Assembly (NCBI RefSeq): GCF_004343075.1
Contig: NZ_SLXP01000017.1
Span: 1 to 64,000, forward strand
Reading direction: 5' to 3'
DNA length: 64,000 nucleotides
Origin: Rhodovulum marinum
GTDB taxonomy: Bacteria; Pseudomonadota; Alphaproteobacteria; Rhodobacterales; Rhodobacteraceae
Of this stretch, positions 42,355-50,951 are shown in pieces. Made by a program: the position numbers and the translations under genes. The first letter of the stretch is position 1. Each line of letters begins with the position of its first letter. Under the pieces are notes generated by a model, which worked only from the letters and a program-made list of their open reading frames with translations, was not told where the DNA came from and searched no databases.

Positions 42355-43662
42355 TTAGATATGCCTGCGCACCCAGCTTTGCCAATCCCCGAGATGGGAT
42401 TTCGTCAGCGCCGAGTGGCGGGTTCGGATGTCTGCGACGTCGTATTTCTGCTGATAGAGTTTTGGCGCGAAACGGTCCGTGGTTTCGAATATGTGGACCT
42501 TGAAGTTGAATGTGCCTTCGACAACGATCTTATTCCCGATCCGCATGATCAGGAGCGATTTATCGCGTTCACCGATCTGATGCCCGAAGCGCTGAGAAAA
42601 GCGGCGTTCATCCGGTGGAAGCTTGGCCATAGCCGTGCGATAGCCGTCGTGGTTGAAAGCGATCCAGACCTCATCGATCCGACCCGTCTCATACATCAGC
42701 CACCAGAAATCCTCTCGGTCGCGCCACATGTGGCCACGCTCGACCTCGTCCAGCACACGGAACAGGAACCGGATATCGGCCCCCATCAACCAGCGCAGCA
42801 CAAGCTGTTCCAGACCGGGATCTACGAGGTTCCATACAGCGTGACGGTTGACCTTGGGGTGGCCGTAAAGCTCAGTCAGCCGGTCGATCAGCAGTGCCTG
42901 AATGTCCTTCGGCGGAGCAGTGCGCTGCCAGGGCTGAAGGAGCGCCGATATCGCTTCTGCAGCTCCCGTCGCGCGGGCAGGCTGCCCGGCCGGCCGCAGC
43001 CAGGAAAGCAGCCGTTCGATCTCGGCGCGCTGGGTCAGCCTGGGACCGATCTCGGTTAGAAACGCCAGATGTGCAGCATCAATCAACCCAGGTGCGTGCG
43101 GCGTGCGCAGCCCGATCCGGCGAAGCCCAACCCAGATGTCGTCCATTTGCATCATCCGCTTTGCAAGCGCCTTGGGCGCCTGGTCGACGTCAAAGAACTC
43201 CGGCACCTCGGCCACCAGCTGGCGCCACTGCGCCCCAAGGCGCGCCCTGGCACCTTCGAGCGCTTTCCCCAGCCGACGACTTGCGGAAGAGAGACCGTCG
43301 AAGGTTGCAATGTAGATCTGGACAAATGGGTTTAGGAAACCGGGCCGGATGGAGACGGCCAATTCGTCGATCAGGAATTCCCGGATTAGGTCCCAGTCGG
43401 AACAATCGCGCCAAGGTGCGGAGAACACCAGCCGCCCGACGCGCGAGACGAAGCTCATCGGCACCTTTTCCCACGTCCAGCTTTCGATCCGCGCCTTCAT
43501 CTCCTGCAACAACCGCTCAGGATCGTTCTCGACCGGCTGCTGTGGCGTACCGAAGCGATCGATCACCTTCTCGATGCTGCGTTCGATCTTCTCGAAGGAC
43601 GGGGCCGAGGGCATCTGCGGAGTCCGCATCCCTTGTAGCATTTCTGAAAGGGATTCCGTCAC
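42355..43662 (-). CDS. zorC: Zorya anti-phage system protein ZorC (EH-signature)
   Basis: A 435-residue protein placed exactly between zorB and zorD. Its C terminus bears the EH-signature features: RRFSQRFGHQIGERDKSLLIMRIGNKIVVEGTFNFKVHIF, and the terminal SHLGDWQSWVRRHI. In type I Zorya, ZorC is thought to bind DNA with ZorD. The start ATG overlaps the zorB stop by four bases. No frameshift seen. Confidence 0.92.
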   Translation of the reverse strand: MTESLSEMLQGMRTPQMPSAPSFEKIERSIEKVIDRFGTPQQPVENDPERLLQEMKARIESWTWEKVPMSFVSRVGRLVFSAPWRDCSDWDLIREFLIDELAVSIRPGFLNPFVQIYIATFDGLSSASRRLGKALEGARARLGAQWRQLVAEVPEFFDVDQAPKALAKRMMQMDDIWVGLRRIGLRTPHAPGLIDAAHLAFLTEIGPRLTQRAEIERLLSWLRPAGQPARATGAAEAISALLQPWQRTAPPKDIQALLIDRLTELYGHPKVNRHAVWNLVDPGLEQLVLRWLMGADIRFLFRVLDEVERGHMWRDREDFWWLMYETGRIDEVWIAFNHDGYRTAMAKLPPDERRFSQRFGHQIGERDKSLLIMRIGNKIVVEGTFNFKVHIFETTDRFAPKLYQQKYDVADIRTRHSALTKSHLGDWQSWVRRHI

Positions 43663-44687
43663 GGCTGCCCCCTGCGGCGCTGCAACTCGGCAGAAATCCG
43701 GCTGATATCCCGGACAGTCCGCGGGATCAGATCCTTGCCCGGTGGCACGTACATGATGAACCGGAGGTCAATCCGGCGGTTGGCGGCTTTCCCTTCGGGG
43801 CTATCGTTGCCCGCGATCGGGCGCATCTCGCCATAGCCCGCGACCGCCAGAACGGGCTGACCGAGCAGATTCTGAAAGGCAAGCATCGACGGCGCATCGT
43901 TCCTTGACGCGTCAGGCACTATCGCAGTGAAGGCAGACATCGCCCGACGCATCGACAAATCGATGTTCGAGATCTGCGAGCTGTCGGCATCTGTATGGCC
44001 CTCGATCTGCACGGTCTCGATCAGCACCAGACCGGGATTGCAGGTCTCCGAGATCGCCCCCCGGGAGCCGACGGTGAAACACGGCAATTGGCCTTCGAGA
44101 TGTTCACCCAGGAGTCGGATGATCCGAAGGCTGTTGCCGCTCAGACCACCCTGGCCCGAGGCAAAGAGCCCGGAGCCCTGAAAGCGCAGAGCATCGCCTT
44201 GCGCACTGACAGCCAGACCCTCGATCTTTTCCCGTATGATATCTTCCTGCACCGCGGCAGCAAGGCGCTCGATCATGTCATGTCGCGCACGGACTGATTG
44301 GGCGTTGTAGGCCTCAAGGGGGTCACGCTGCCTCAGTTTTTCAAGCGCTTCGGCAAGTTGCCGCTCGAGATCCGCAATCTTGGCATCCCGCTTCGCGATC
44401 TCCGCGTCCCGCGCTGCCACCTGCTGCTCCAGTGCCTCGATCTGCGCCTGAAGTTTCGCAATCGACAACATCAGGCGCTCGATCTCCTTCTTCGCCTCGT
44501 CCCGCTCCTGCACCACGGTTTCATGGATCGGACGCGGCACCACATCCTTTTCGTTGTATTGGCTGGCAAAGAAGGCAAGCAGGATCATCACAATGAAGAG
44601 GAAGCTGACGGTCATGTCTGTCATCGAAACGAATGCCGTTTCCGCTTCCTCCTCCTCACGCCGCCGGCGAACCCCCAAGCGCATCAT
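43659..44687 (-). CDS. zorB: Zorya anti-phage system stator-like protein ZorB (OmpA/MotB-type)
   Basis: A 342-residue protein with one transmembrane helix (about 25-44, MTVSFLFIVMILLAFFASQY). Asp24 just before the helix corresponds to the ion-binding aspartate of MotB. A long coiled coil follows (about 55-115), then an OmpA-like peptidoglycan-binding domain (VQIEGHTDADS, LSMRRAMSAF, GYGEMRP, NRRIDLRFI). ZorA5B2 forms a proton-driven motor in the inner membrane. The start overlaps zorA and the end overlaps zorC, four bases each. Confidence 0.95.
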   Translation of the reverse strand: MMRLGVRRRREEEEAETAFVSMTDMTVSFLFIVMILLAFFASQYNEKDVVPRPIHETVVQERDEAKKEIERLMLSIAKLQAQIEALEQQVAARDAEIAKRDAKIADLERQLAEALEKLRQRDPLEAYNAQSVRARHDMIERLAAAVQEDIIREKIEGLAVSAQGDALRFQGSGLFASGQGGLSGNSLRIIRLLGEHLEGQLPCFTVGSRGAISETCNPGLVLIETVQIEGHTDADSSQISNIDLSMRRAMSAFTAIVPDASRNDAPSMLAFQNLLGQPVLAVAGYGEMRPIAGNDSPEGKAANRRIDLRFIMYVPPGKDLIPRTVRDISRISAELQRRRGQP

Positions 44688-46729
44688 TTACGCCCTTGCT
44701 GCGGCTGGAATTCCTGCAACTGGTCGACGATTGCCCGTAGGGTATCCAGTGCCGTGTTCAGACTATTGGACATCTCGACGACATGAGACCGGATCGATTG
44801 CATCGCCCCCTCGGTCTCTGTGGCATAGAGTTCGAACGCCCGCCCGAGCCTGTCGTCGATGGTATCAAGCTGGTCGCCCTGTCCCTGCATCCGCCGCACC
44901 AGTTCCTCGACCCCGGCAAGCGCGTTTTCGATCGCGCGCTGCTGCGCACCCAGCGTTTCCCGCGCGGCCTCAAGCGTTTGGGCGGCATTGCGCGCGGTGG
45001 TCTCTGCGCTTCGGGTGACCGAGGTTGCAACCGACGCCGTGCTGTCGGAGAGCGTGCGAATGGCCCCCTCGATGCGCTCCGTCGTTGCCTGCACCGGCGC
45101 AGTCGCGGCGACAAGATCGTCGGCGGCATCTCGGAATTTGCCTGCCGCATCCGAGCCCGCCTGGGCGCCGGCACGCAGGCTGTCGGCCATTGAACGTGAA
45201 ATTGCGGCGCTTTCCTCAAGTGTTTTGACCAAGGCATCAAGCTGGGCCGAAGCGGAGGAAATCGGAGACAGCAGTTCGGCGCCCGCCTTTGCGAACATCT
45301 CGTCGGTCAACTCGGTAATCTTTCCACTGGTGGCCGAGAAGGCTTCCAGCACCACGCGTCCTGCACCGTCAATTGCATCGCCCGCAGCCGCGCCCGCCTG
45401 TTGCATCCGAACCTGAGCGGCTTCGGCGCCTTTTCGGGCTGCCCCTTCCATTTCTTCACGCATCGAGCCTGCCGCTGCGCGGATGTCGGCCGCAGCCTCG
45501 GACATTGCCCGCGCACCTGCCCCAGTGTTTTCGCGGATGCCTTCCAGCGTGCCATTCATCACCGACAAGAGCGTCTCCGCCCCCTGCGTGAATGTTCCAC
45601 TGGTGGATTGCGCAGTAGCGTTCATCGCAGCCCGCAGATCGTCTACAGCCTGCGCCACGCGCACCACAGCCTGATCCATCTCTGCACCCATCCGACCCGA
45701 GGACTCGTCCATCCTCTGGGCCAGTTGCGCAATCCTATCCCCCGCCTGCGCGATGCGTTCGCTGGCAACGGTCAGGGCACGTTCCACCCCGCTCGACACC
45801 TGCTGGGAAAGGTCGGCAGCCATGTTGCTGACGCTCGACGTGCCTTGCGAGGCCACCTTTTCCAGAATTGGCTGCATCGCTTCCGTGATCGAGGTTGTAA
45901 TCGCCAGCGGCACCTCTTCCCGCAAGGGCCGTCCCAGTTCGGCAACCAACTCGAAGCCAAGCTTGCGATTGGCTTCCTTCGCCTCGATCTGGGCCTTTAG
46001 TTGTTCAAGCGCGATCTGCTCCAAGCTTGCGAAGGTCAGACGTTCCTCCAGCAGGCGTACAAGCCGGTGTAACGAGGCTTCGATCTGCCCCATCCTGCGC
46101 CGAATTTGGATCGTGAGGATAATCGAGCAAACCAAGCCCGTCAGCGACATGATGAACTTGGCCGAAGCAATCTTGAGCAGATCCTGCATGGTGGCCGAGG
46201 TGATCTGGCGGTCAGCCATCTCATGCAGCGCAGCAATGAGGCCAAGGAAGGTCAGTGCGAGGCCGATCGAGACGAACATGCCAGGCATGATCCTCAGGAA
46301 GCCTGGGCCGTAGCCCAAGTCGTCAATATTGAAGAAGGTGGACGGACGTACGGTGTTGCGCATCACCGGCGGTTCGGCTCGATCATCGACGATCAAGGTC
46401 TCGCCAAATTCGTCCCAAGCCTCGCGAAGAGTCTCGCCTGCCTCCCCCGCAGCAATCTCCCGGAGGTCGGATCCAATCTGCCCGATCCCGCCTTGCGCAA
46501 TATCCTCTGCCGAAAGCGCTGCAATCCGGGAACCGAAACGGTGCAAAAGCACAGCTTGCGCCCGCATTCGGCGTACACCGACCGACATCAAAGCGAGGAG
46601 TGCTGCCAGAAGCAAGATGACAACGATGCCAGGCGTTCCATCGGCCTTCAGCAAGCCGGCGCAGAATAGGACCACCGTCTCAACGGGCGTTCCAGTTTTT
46701 TCAAGGAATAGTTCTACCGTGGCATTCAT
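44684..46729 (-). CDS. zorA: Zorya anti-phage system motor protein ZorA (MotA/TolQ-type)
   Basis: A 681-residue membrane protein, first gene of the operon. Membrane segments are at about 34-52 (IVVILLLAALLALMSV), 150-170 (FVSIGLALTFLGLIAAL) and 190-210 (FIMSLTGLVCSIILTIQI), the last two forming the MotA/TolQ channel signature. The remaining 450 residues are a long methyl-accepting-like coiled tail reaching into the cytoplasm, typical of ZorA and needed for signalling. The ATG at 46729 has no strong ribosome site, so the start carries some doubt. Confidence 0.94.
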   Translation of the reverse strand: MNATVELFLEKTGTPVETVVLFCAGLLKADGTPGIVVILLLAALLALMSVGVRRMRAQAVLLHRFGSRIAALSAEDIAQGGIGQIGSDLREIAAGEAGETLREAWDEFGETLIVDDRAEPPVMRNTVRPSTFFNIDDLGYGPGFLRIMPGMFVSIGLALTFLGLIAALHEMADRQITSATMQDLLKIASAKFIMSLTGLVCSIILTIQIRRRMGQIEASLHRLVRLLEERLTFASLEQIALEQLKAQIEAKEANRKLGFELVAELGRPLREEVPLAITTSITEAMQPILEKVASQGTSSVSNMAADLSQQVSSGVERALTVASERIAQAGDRIAQLAQRMDESSGRMGAEMDQAVVRVAQAVDDLRAAMNATAQSTSGTFTQGAETLLSVMNGTLEGIRENTGAGARAMSEAAADIRAAAGSMREEMEGAARKGAEAAQVRMQQAGAAAGDAIDGAGRVVLEAFSATSGKITELTDEMFAKAGAELLSPISSASAQLDALVKTLEESAAISRSMADSLRAGAQAGSDAAGKFRDAADDLVAATAPVQATTERIEGAIRTLSDSTASVATSVTRSAETTARNAAQTLEAARETLGAQQRAIENALAGVEELVRRMQGQGDQLDTIDDRLGRAFELYATETEGAMQSIRSHVVEMSNSLNTALDTLRAIVDQLQEFQPQQGRK

Positions 46730-47239
46730 GGTGTTCTGCGGCTTTCTGGGGCTTTGGTGTAAATCCGGAAACGTTCACTTCTTTCACCACATGACAAAAT
46801 TCCCCGAGAAGAAATTGCTGAAACACAAAGGGCAGAGGGATAGACAGTCCACCGATCTTGCAGTCTGATCGGACGGATGTTATCGCCTCATGACATTTGG
46901 GCAAACCGCTGATTTGCCACAACGACTCTGCAGGCGCAGCGAGTGTCTCCTCCGGCGGGCGGCGCAGCAGAATCAGAACAAGGACTTCGAGGCCTATCCC
47001 TTGTATCGCAGCGCACTCTCTGCGCATTGCGGCCGCTCGGACAAGACGCAACGGATCTATGGTGAAAGATCGAATCGACCGCCGCCCGCGGGCGCAATGG
47101 AATGGCAGCTCTTTCGGATCGTGGCGAGCCGCTTCGCCCATGCAGCGAATTCACACTCTCCGTCCGTTATTATCTAGGACGCTATAGATGTTATCTTGTG
47201 AGATAGACGACCCTCCCGGCCCTTACAAGGACATGAGCC
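46730..47239. other. 510-bp region between divergent zorA and Hsp70-like gene
   Basis: No supported gene; the longest antisense frames lack family resemblance and ribosome sites. The zorA promoter should lie in the left 150 bases. The right half has coding-like but unrecognised, probably decayed, sequence. Confidence 0.4.
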
Positions 47240-48487
47240 ATAACCGCGCCCACGCTTGCTCTGGATTTCGGCACCTCGAATTCCGCCGCGGCCCTTCTCG
47301 TCGAGGGCAAGGTCCAGCGCCTGCCGATCGAGGCGGGCGCCGACACCCTGCCCACGGCGGTGTTTCTGCCCTCGGATGGCGGTCCCATGCAGATCGGCCG
47401 GGCCGCCGATGCCGCGCTGACCGGCGGCGAGGACGGGCGCTACATGCGCGCGTTGAAAAGTGTCCTGGGCACGTCGCTCTTCCATGAAGAGCGCCGGGTC
47501 GCGGGGCGGCGGCGGGCGCTCGCCGGGATCGTCACCGCGCTGCTGGCCGAGGTGAAGACCCGCGCCGAGGCCGCCGCGGGCACCCGGTTTTCCCGGGTTC
47601 TGTCCGGTCGGCCGGTGCATTTCCATTCCGGCGATGCCGCGCGCGATTCCCAGGCCGAGGCCGATCTGCGCGCCTGTTACCGTGCCGCGGGCTTCGACGA
47701 TGTGGCCTTCCTGGCCGAACCCGAGGCGGCGGCCCTTGCCACCGGCGGGTATGCCCCGCACGCCGAAACCCGGCTGATCGTCGATATCGGCGGCGGCACC
47801 TCGGATTTCTCGGTGGTGCGGAGCGGTGCGGCGGGGGTGGAAATCGTCGCCAGCCACGGGATCCGGCTGGGCGGCACGGATTTCGACCAGGCCCTGTCCA
47901 TGGCCCGGGTCATGCCCCTGCTGGGCCTTGGCGGACAGTTGCGGCGCACCCTGGGCGACGGCCTGCTGCCGGTGCCCCGGGCGCTTTACGCCGATCTCTC
48001 GACCTGGGCGATGATCCCCTTTCTCTATTCCCGGGACACCGAGCGCGCGGTGGCGGACCTGCTGCGCCATGCGGTCGACCCCGTGCCCCTGGAACGGCTG
48101 GCGGCGGTGATCGAACACCGCCTCGGCCATGATCTGGCCTTCGCCGTCGAGCGGGGCAAGATCGCGGCCAACGGGGCCGAACCCGGGGCCTGCATCGACC
48201 TCGGGATCGTGGAACCCGGCCTGTGCACCCCGGTCACCCCCGGCATGCTGAACGCCGCCCTCGCCCCGGCCCGTGAGAAGCTGCGCGCGGCGATCTACGA
48301 CACCCTTGTCCTCGCCCGCGTGCCCCCGGCCGGGATCGGGGCGGTGGTGCTGGTCGGCGGCTCCAGCCTGATGTCCCTGGTCGCCGAAGAAGTCCGCGCC
48401 GTCTGCCCCGCGGCCCGTATCGATCGGTCCGACGCCTTCACGGCGGTGATCGACGGGTTGGCCCTGGCAACTGCCGGGCAGGGGTGA
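47240..48487 (+). CDS. Hsp70-like ATPase lacking a canonical start codon
   Basis: A 415-codon frame encoding only the Hsp70/actin nucleotide-binding domain, like YegD-type short chaperones. Motifs are TLALDFGTSNSAAALL (phosphate 1), LIVDIGGGTSDFSVV near residue 182 (phosphate 2), AEPEAAAL, and VVLVGGSSLMS near 371. The frame is open from a TGA at 47234, but the DFGTSN motif begins before any ATG, GTG or TTG. The codon at 47240 is ATA, ten bases after AAGG and where MTAPTLALDFG would begin if it were ATG. The next ordinary start is GTG at 47360, which would remove phosphate 1. There is no substrate-binding domain. It lies upstream of a WYL regulator and SbcDC-like pair. Confidence 0.8.
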   Translation: MTAPTLALDFGTSNSAAALLVEGKVQRLPIEAGADTLPTAVFLPSDGGPMQIGRAADAALTGGEDGRYMRALKSVLGTSLFHEERRVAGRRRALAGIVTALLAEVKTRAEAAAGTRFSRVLSGRPVHFHSGDAARDSQAEADLRACYRAAGFDDVAFLAEPEAAALATGGYAPHAETRLIVDIGGGTSDFSVVRSGAAGVEIVASHGIRLGGTDFDQALSMARVMPLLGLGGQLRRTLGDGLLPVPRALYADLSTWAMIPFLYSRDTERAVADLLRHAVDPVPLERLAAVIEHRLGHDLAFAVERGKIAANGAEPGACIDLGIVEPGLCTPVTPGMLNAALAPAREKLRAAIYDTLVLARVPPAGIGAVVLVGGSSLMSLVAEEVRAVCPAARIDRSDAFTAVIDGLALATAGQG

Positions 48488-48642
48488 GCGGCAGGGAAAG
48501 GGTTCCCGGTGCGACCTGCCGATACCCCGCGTCCCCTTTTCACCCTGGCACTCATTACGCATGACGAGGGTTGGAATCGCATCGACAGGCCGCGTTATCG
48601 GGCTTAGCCTTTGGCCACGTCAGTTCCTGTCACGGTGTACCC

Positions 48643-49641
48643 ATGTCCTTCGCAAAGGCCTCCGATCTGCTTCGCCTCGCTGAAATGGCTGCCGCCCGGC
48701 ACCGGGGTGTCGCGCTGGCCGAGATCGAGGAGGAATTCGGCGTCGACCGGCGCACCGCGCAGCGGATGACGAAGGCGCTGGAGGGTCTGTTTCCCGCGAC
48801 CGAGACCAGCACCGACGAGATGCGGCGGAAATACTGGCGGCTCCGGGGCACGGATGCGCGGCTGATGCTGACGCAGGGCATCCGCGACAGCGAACTGGCC
48901 GCACTGGAGATGAGCATCCGGCGGGCCGAGCGTGAGGGCGCATCGACGGATGTGAAGGCCTTGAAATCCTTGCGCGACCGGCTGCTGGCCGCGATGCCCG
49001 GGCCCCATGCGCGCCGGGCCGAGGCCGACGCCGAGGCGGTGCTGGAGGCGCATGGCTTCGCCTCGCGCCCCGGGCCGCGGGTGCGCAGCGACCCGCGCCT
49101 GCTGGCCACCATCGCAGAGGCGCTGAAGGCCCCGTTCATGTTGACGATCAGCTACCTGGGCAGCCGCGACAACGCCCCCCGCGAGCGGTTGGTCGAGCCC
49201 TACGGCCTGCTCTTGGGCACGCGGCGCTACCTGGTCGCAAGGGAGACGGGCGGCGACGGCCGGTTCCGGCATTTCCGGCTGGACCGGATGCAGGGCGCGC
49301 GGCTGATGGCGCAGTCCTTCGCCCGCGACCCCGATTTCGACCTGGAGGCCCACGCCGCCCGCGCCTTCGGCTCTTTCCATGCCGCGGGCGAATACGGCCC
49401 CGTCGCCTGGCGCTTCGCCCCGTGGGCCGCCCCGGTTGCGCGGGAATTCGTCTTTCACCCCGACCAGCACCTGACCGAGGAACCGGACGGATCGCTGACC
49501 GTGCGGTTCCAAGCCTGCGGTTGGCTGGAAATGGCCTGGCATCTCTATCAATGGGGCGACGGGGTCGAGGTGCTGGAACCGGAGGGTCTGCGCGCGCTGG
49601 TGGAACGTCATCGCCGGTCGGATTTTCCGGCCCTGCCGTAA
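48643..49641 (+). CDS. WYL-domain transcriptional regulator
   Basis: A 332-residue regulator. Residues 1-60 hold an HTH domain (LAEIEEEFGVDRRTAQRMTKALE). The WYL domain lies at about 155-230 (LTISYLGSRDN…RLVEPYGLLLGTRRYLVARET, then FRLDRM), and the WCX dimerisation tail at the end (VTVRF-type LTVRFQACGWLEMAWHLYQWGD). These proteins bind nucleic-acid ligands and often control defence loci. The start ATG (48643) lacks a strong ribosome site. It precedes the SbcDC-like pair by 197 bp and probably regulates it. Confidence 0.9.
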   Translation: MSFAKASDLLRLAEMAAARHRGVALAEIEEEFGVDRRTAQRMTKALEGLFPATETSTDEMRRKYWRLRGTDARLMLTQGIRDSELAALEMSIRRAEREGASTDVKALKSLRDRLLAAMPGPHARRAEADAEAVLEAHGFASRPGPRVRSDPRLLATIAEALKAPFMLTISYLGSRDNAPRERLVEPYGLLLGTRRYLVARETGGDGRFRHFRLDRMQGARLMAQSFARDPDFDLEAHAARAFGSFHAAGEYGPVAWRFAPWAAPVAREFVFHPDQHLTEEPDGSLTVRFQACGWLEMAWHLYQWGDGVEVLEPEGLRALVERHRRSDFPALP

Positions 49642-49838
49642 GGCTTGGGTGGTTGCGCCCGCGACCGGGCCCGTCCTGGCCGAATGACGTGACGGCGCCG
49701 CCCATGACAGGGTTTGACACCGTGATGCGATAGGCAAGGATCAGACTTGCCGATGGGCGAGTCGTGCACCCCGCAAACCGCCTGGGCTTGCATTGCGGTG
49801 GCCGGGTGTGCGTCAGGGTTTGTAAAGGAGTTCGACGC

Positions 49839-50951
49839 GTGTTCCGTTTTCTGCACAGTTCCGACCTGCACCTGGGCAAGCCGTTCGGCCGGTTCGACGG
49901 CGACCTGCCGGCGCTGTTGCGCGCGGCGCGCTACGCGGCGCTGGGGCGGCTGGCCGGGGCCGCGCGGGCCCATGGCGCGGGGGTGATCCTGCTGGCCGGC
50001 GACACGTTCGACGCGGAAACCCCGGCGCCCGCCACGATCCGCCAGGCGCTGCAGGCGATGGCCGAGGCCAGCGATCTGACCTGGGTGATCCTGCCGGGCA
50101 ATCACGACTCGCTGGCCGCGCTGGACCTGTGGCGGCGGGTGGCCGAGGCGCAGCCGGACAATGTGCGCGTCGCGCTCGATCCCACGCCGATCAGGATCGG
50201 TCCCGCCGCAATCCTGCCCGCGCCATGCACCGCGCGGCGGCCCGGGCGCGACCTGACCAGCGTGCTGGACCAGGCCACGCCAGAGGGGGCCTTGCGCATC
50301 GGCCTGGCCCACGGGGCGGTGACCGAGTTCTGCGAGGAGGGCGACGCCGCCCTGATCCCGCCCGACCGGGCCGCGCGCTCGGGGCTGGACTACCTGGCCC
50401 TGGGCGACTGGCACGGGCAGATGCCGATCGGCGCGCGGAGCTGGTATTCCGGCACGCCCGAGGCTGACAGCTTCAAGCATGACGCGCCCGCCGCGGCGCT
50501 GGCTGTCACGCTAGCGGGTCCGGGCGCCGCGCCAGAGGTGGTGCCGGTTCCGACCGGGGATTATGCGTGGGTGACCACGCGCCCGGACCTGTTGCCCGGC
50601 GAGGATGTCGAGGCGCGGTTGGCCGGGCTTCTGCCGCCGCCCGAGGCCCGGCGCAAGACGCTGTTCCGCCTGCGGCCCCAGGGGCGGCTGACGCTGGCCG
50701 AACGCACCCTGCTGGAAACGGGCGCCCGCGCGGTGCGCGAGGACTTCGCCTGGTTCGAGGCGGAGCTCGGCGGCCTTTCCATCCATCACGACGTGACCGA
50801 TCTGGATGAAATCGACCGCGCAGGCGCCCTGCGCCGCGCGGCCGAGGCGCTGTGGGACGAGGCGCAGAGCCCCGCCCTGTCGGAAGCGGATCGCGAGATC
50901 GCCGCCGCGGCGCTGGCCCGGCTTTACGCCCTGGCATCGGAGGTCGCATGA
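49839..50951 (+). CDS. SbcD/Mre11-like metallophosphoesterase
   Basis: A 370-residue nuclease. A GTG at 49839 with AAAGGAG eight bases upstream is the start (VFRFLHSSDLHLG). The metallophosphoesterase motifs are complete: SDLHLG, LLAGDTFD near residue 54, LPGNHDS near 87, and ALGDWHGQ near 189. It would be an exonuclease/endonuclease acting on DNA ends with the SMC-like partner encoded next, whose start overlaps its stop by four bases. Confidence 0.92.
   Translation: MFRFLHSSDLHLGKPFGRFDGDLPALLRAARYAALGRLAGAARAHGAGVILLAGDTFDAETPAPATIRQALQAMAEASDLTWVILPGNHDSLAALDLWRRVAEAQPDNVRVALDPTPIRIGPAAILPAPCTARRPGRDLTSVLDQATPEGALRIGLAHGAVTEFCEEGDAALIPPDRAARSGLDYLALGDWHGQMPIGARSWYSGTPEADSFKHDAPAAALAVTLAGPGAAPEVVPVPTGDYAWVTTRPDLLPGEDVEARLAGLLPPPEARRKTLFRLRPQGRLTLAERTLLETGARAVREDFAWFEAELGGLSIHHDVTDLDEIDRAGALRRAAEALWDEAQSPALSEADREIAAAALARLYALASEVA

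Noticed and set aside
46701-47141. Minus-strand 146-codon frame upstream of zorA
   Set aside because: It runs into the zorA start in another frame, has no ribosome site and no family resemblance; treated as non-coding or decayed.
47174-48562. 462-codon minus-strand open frame
   Set aside because: Antisense to the Hsp70-like gene, which carries clear nucleotide-binding motifs.
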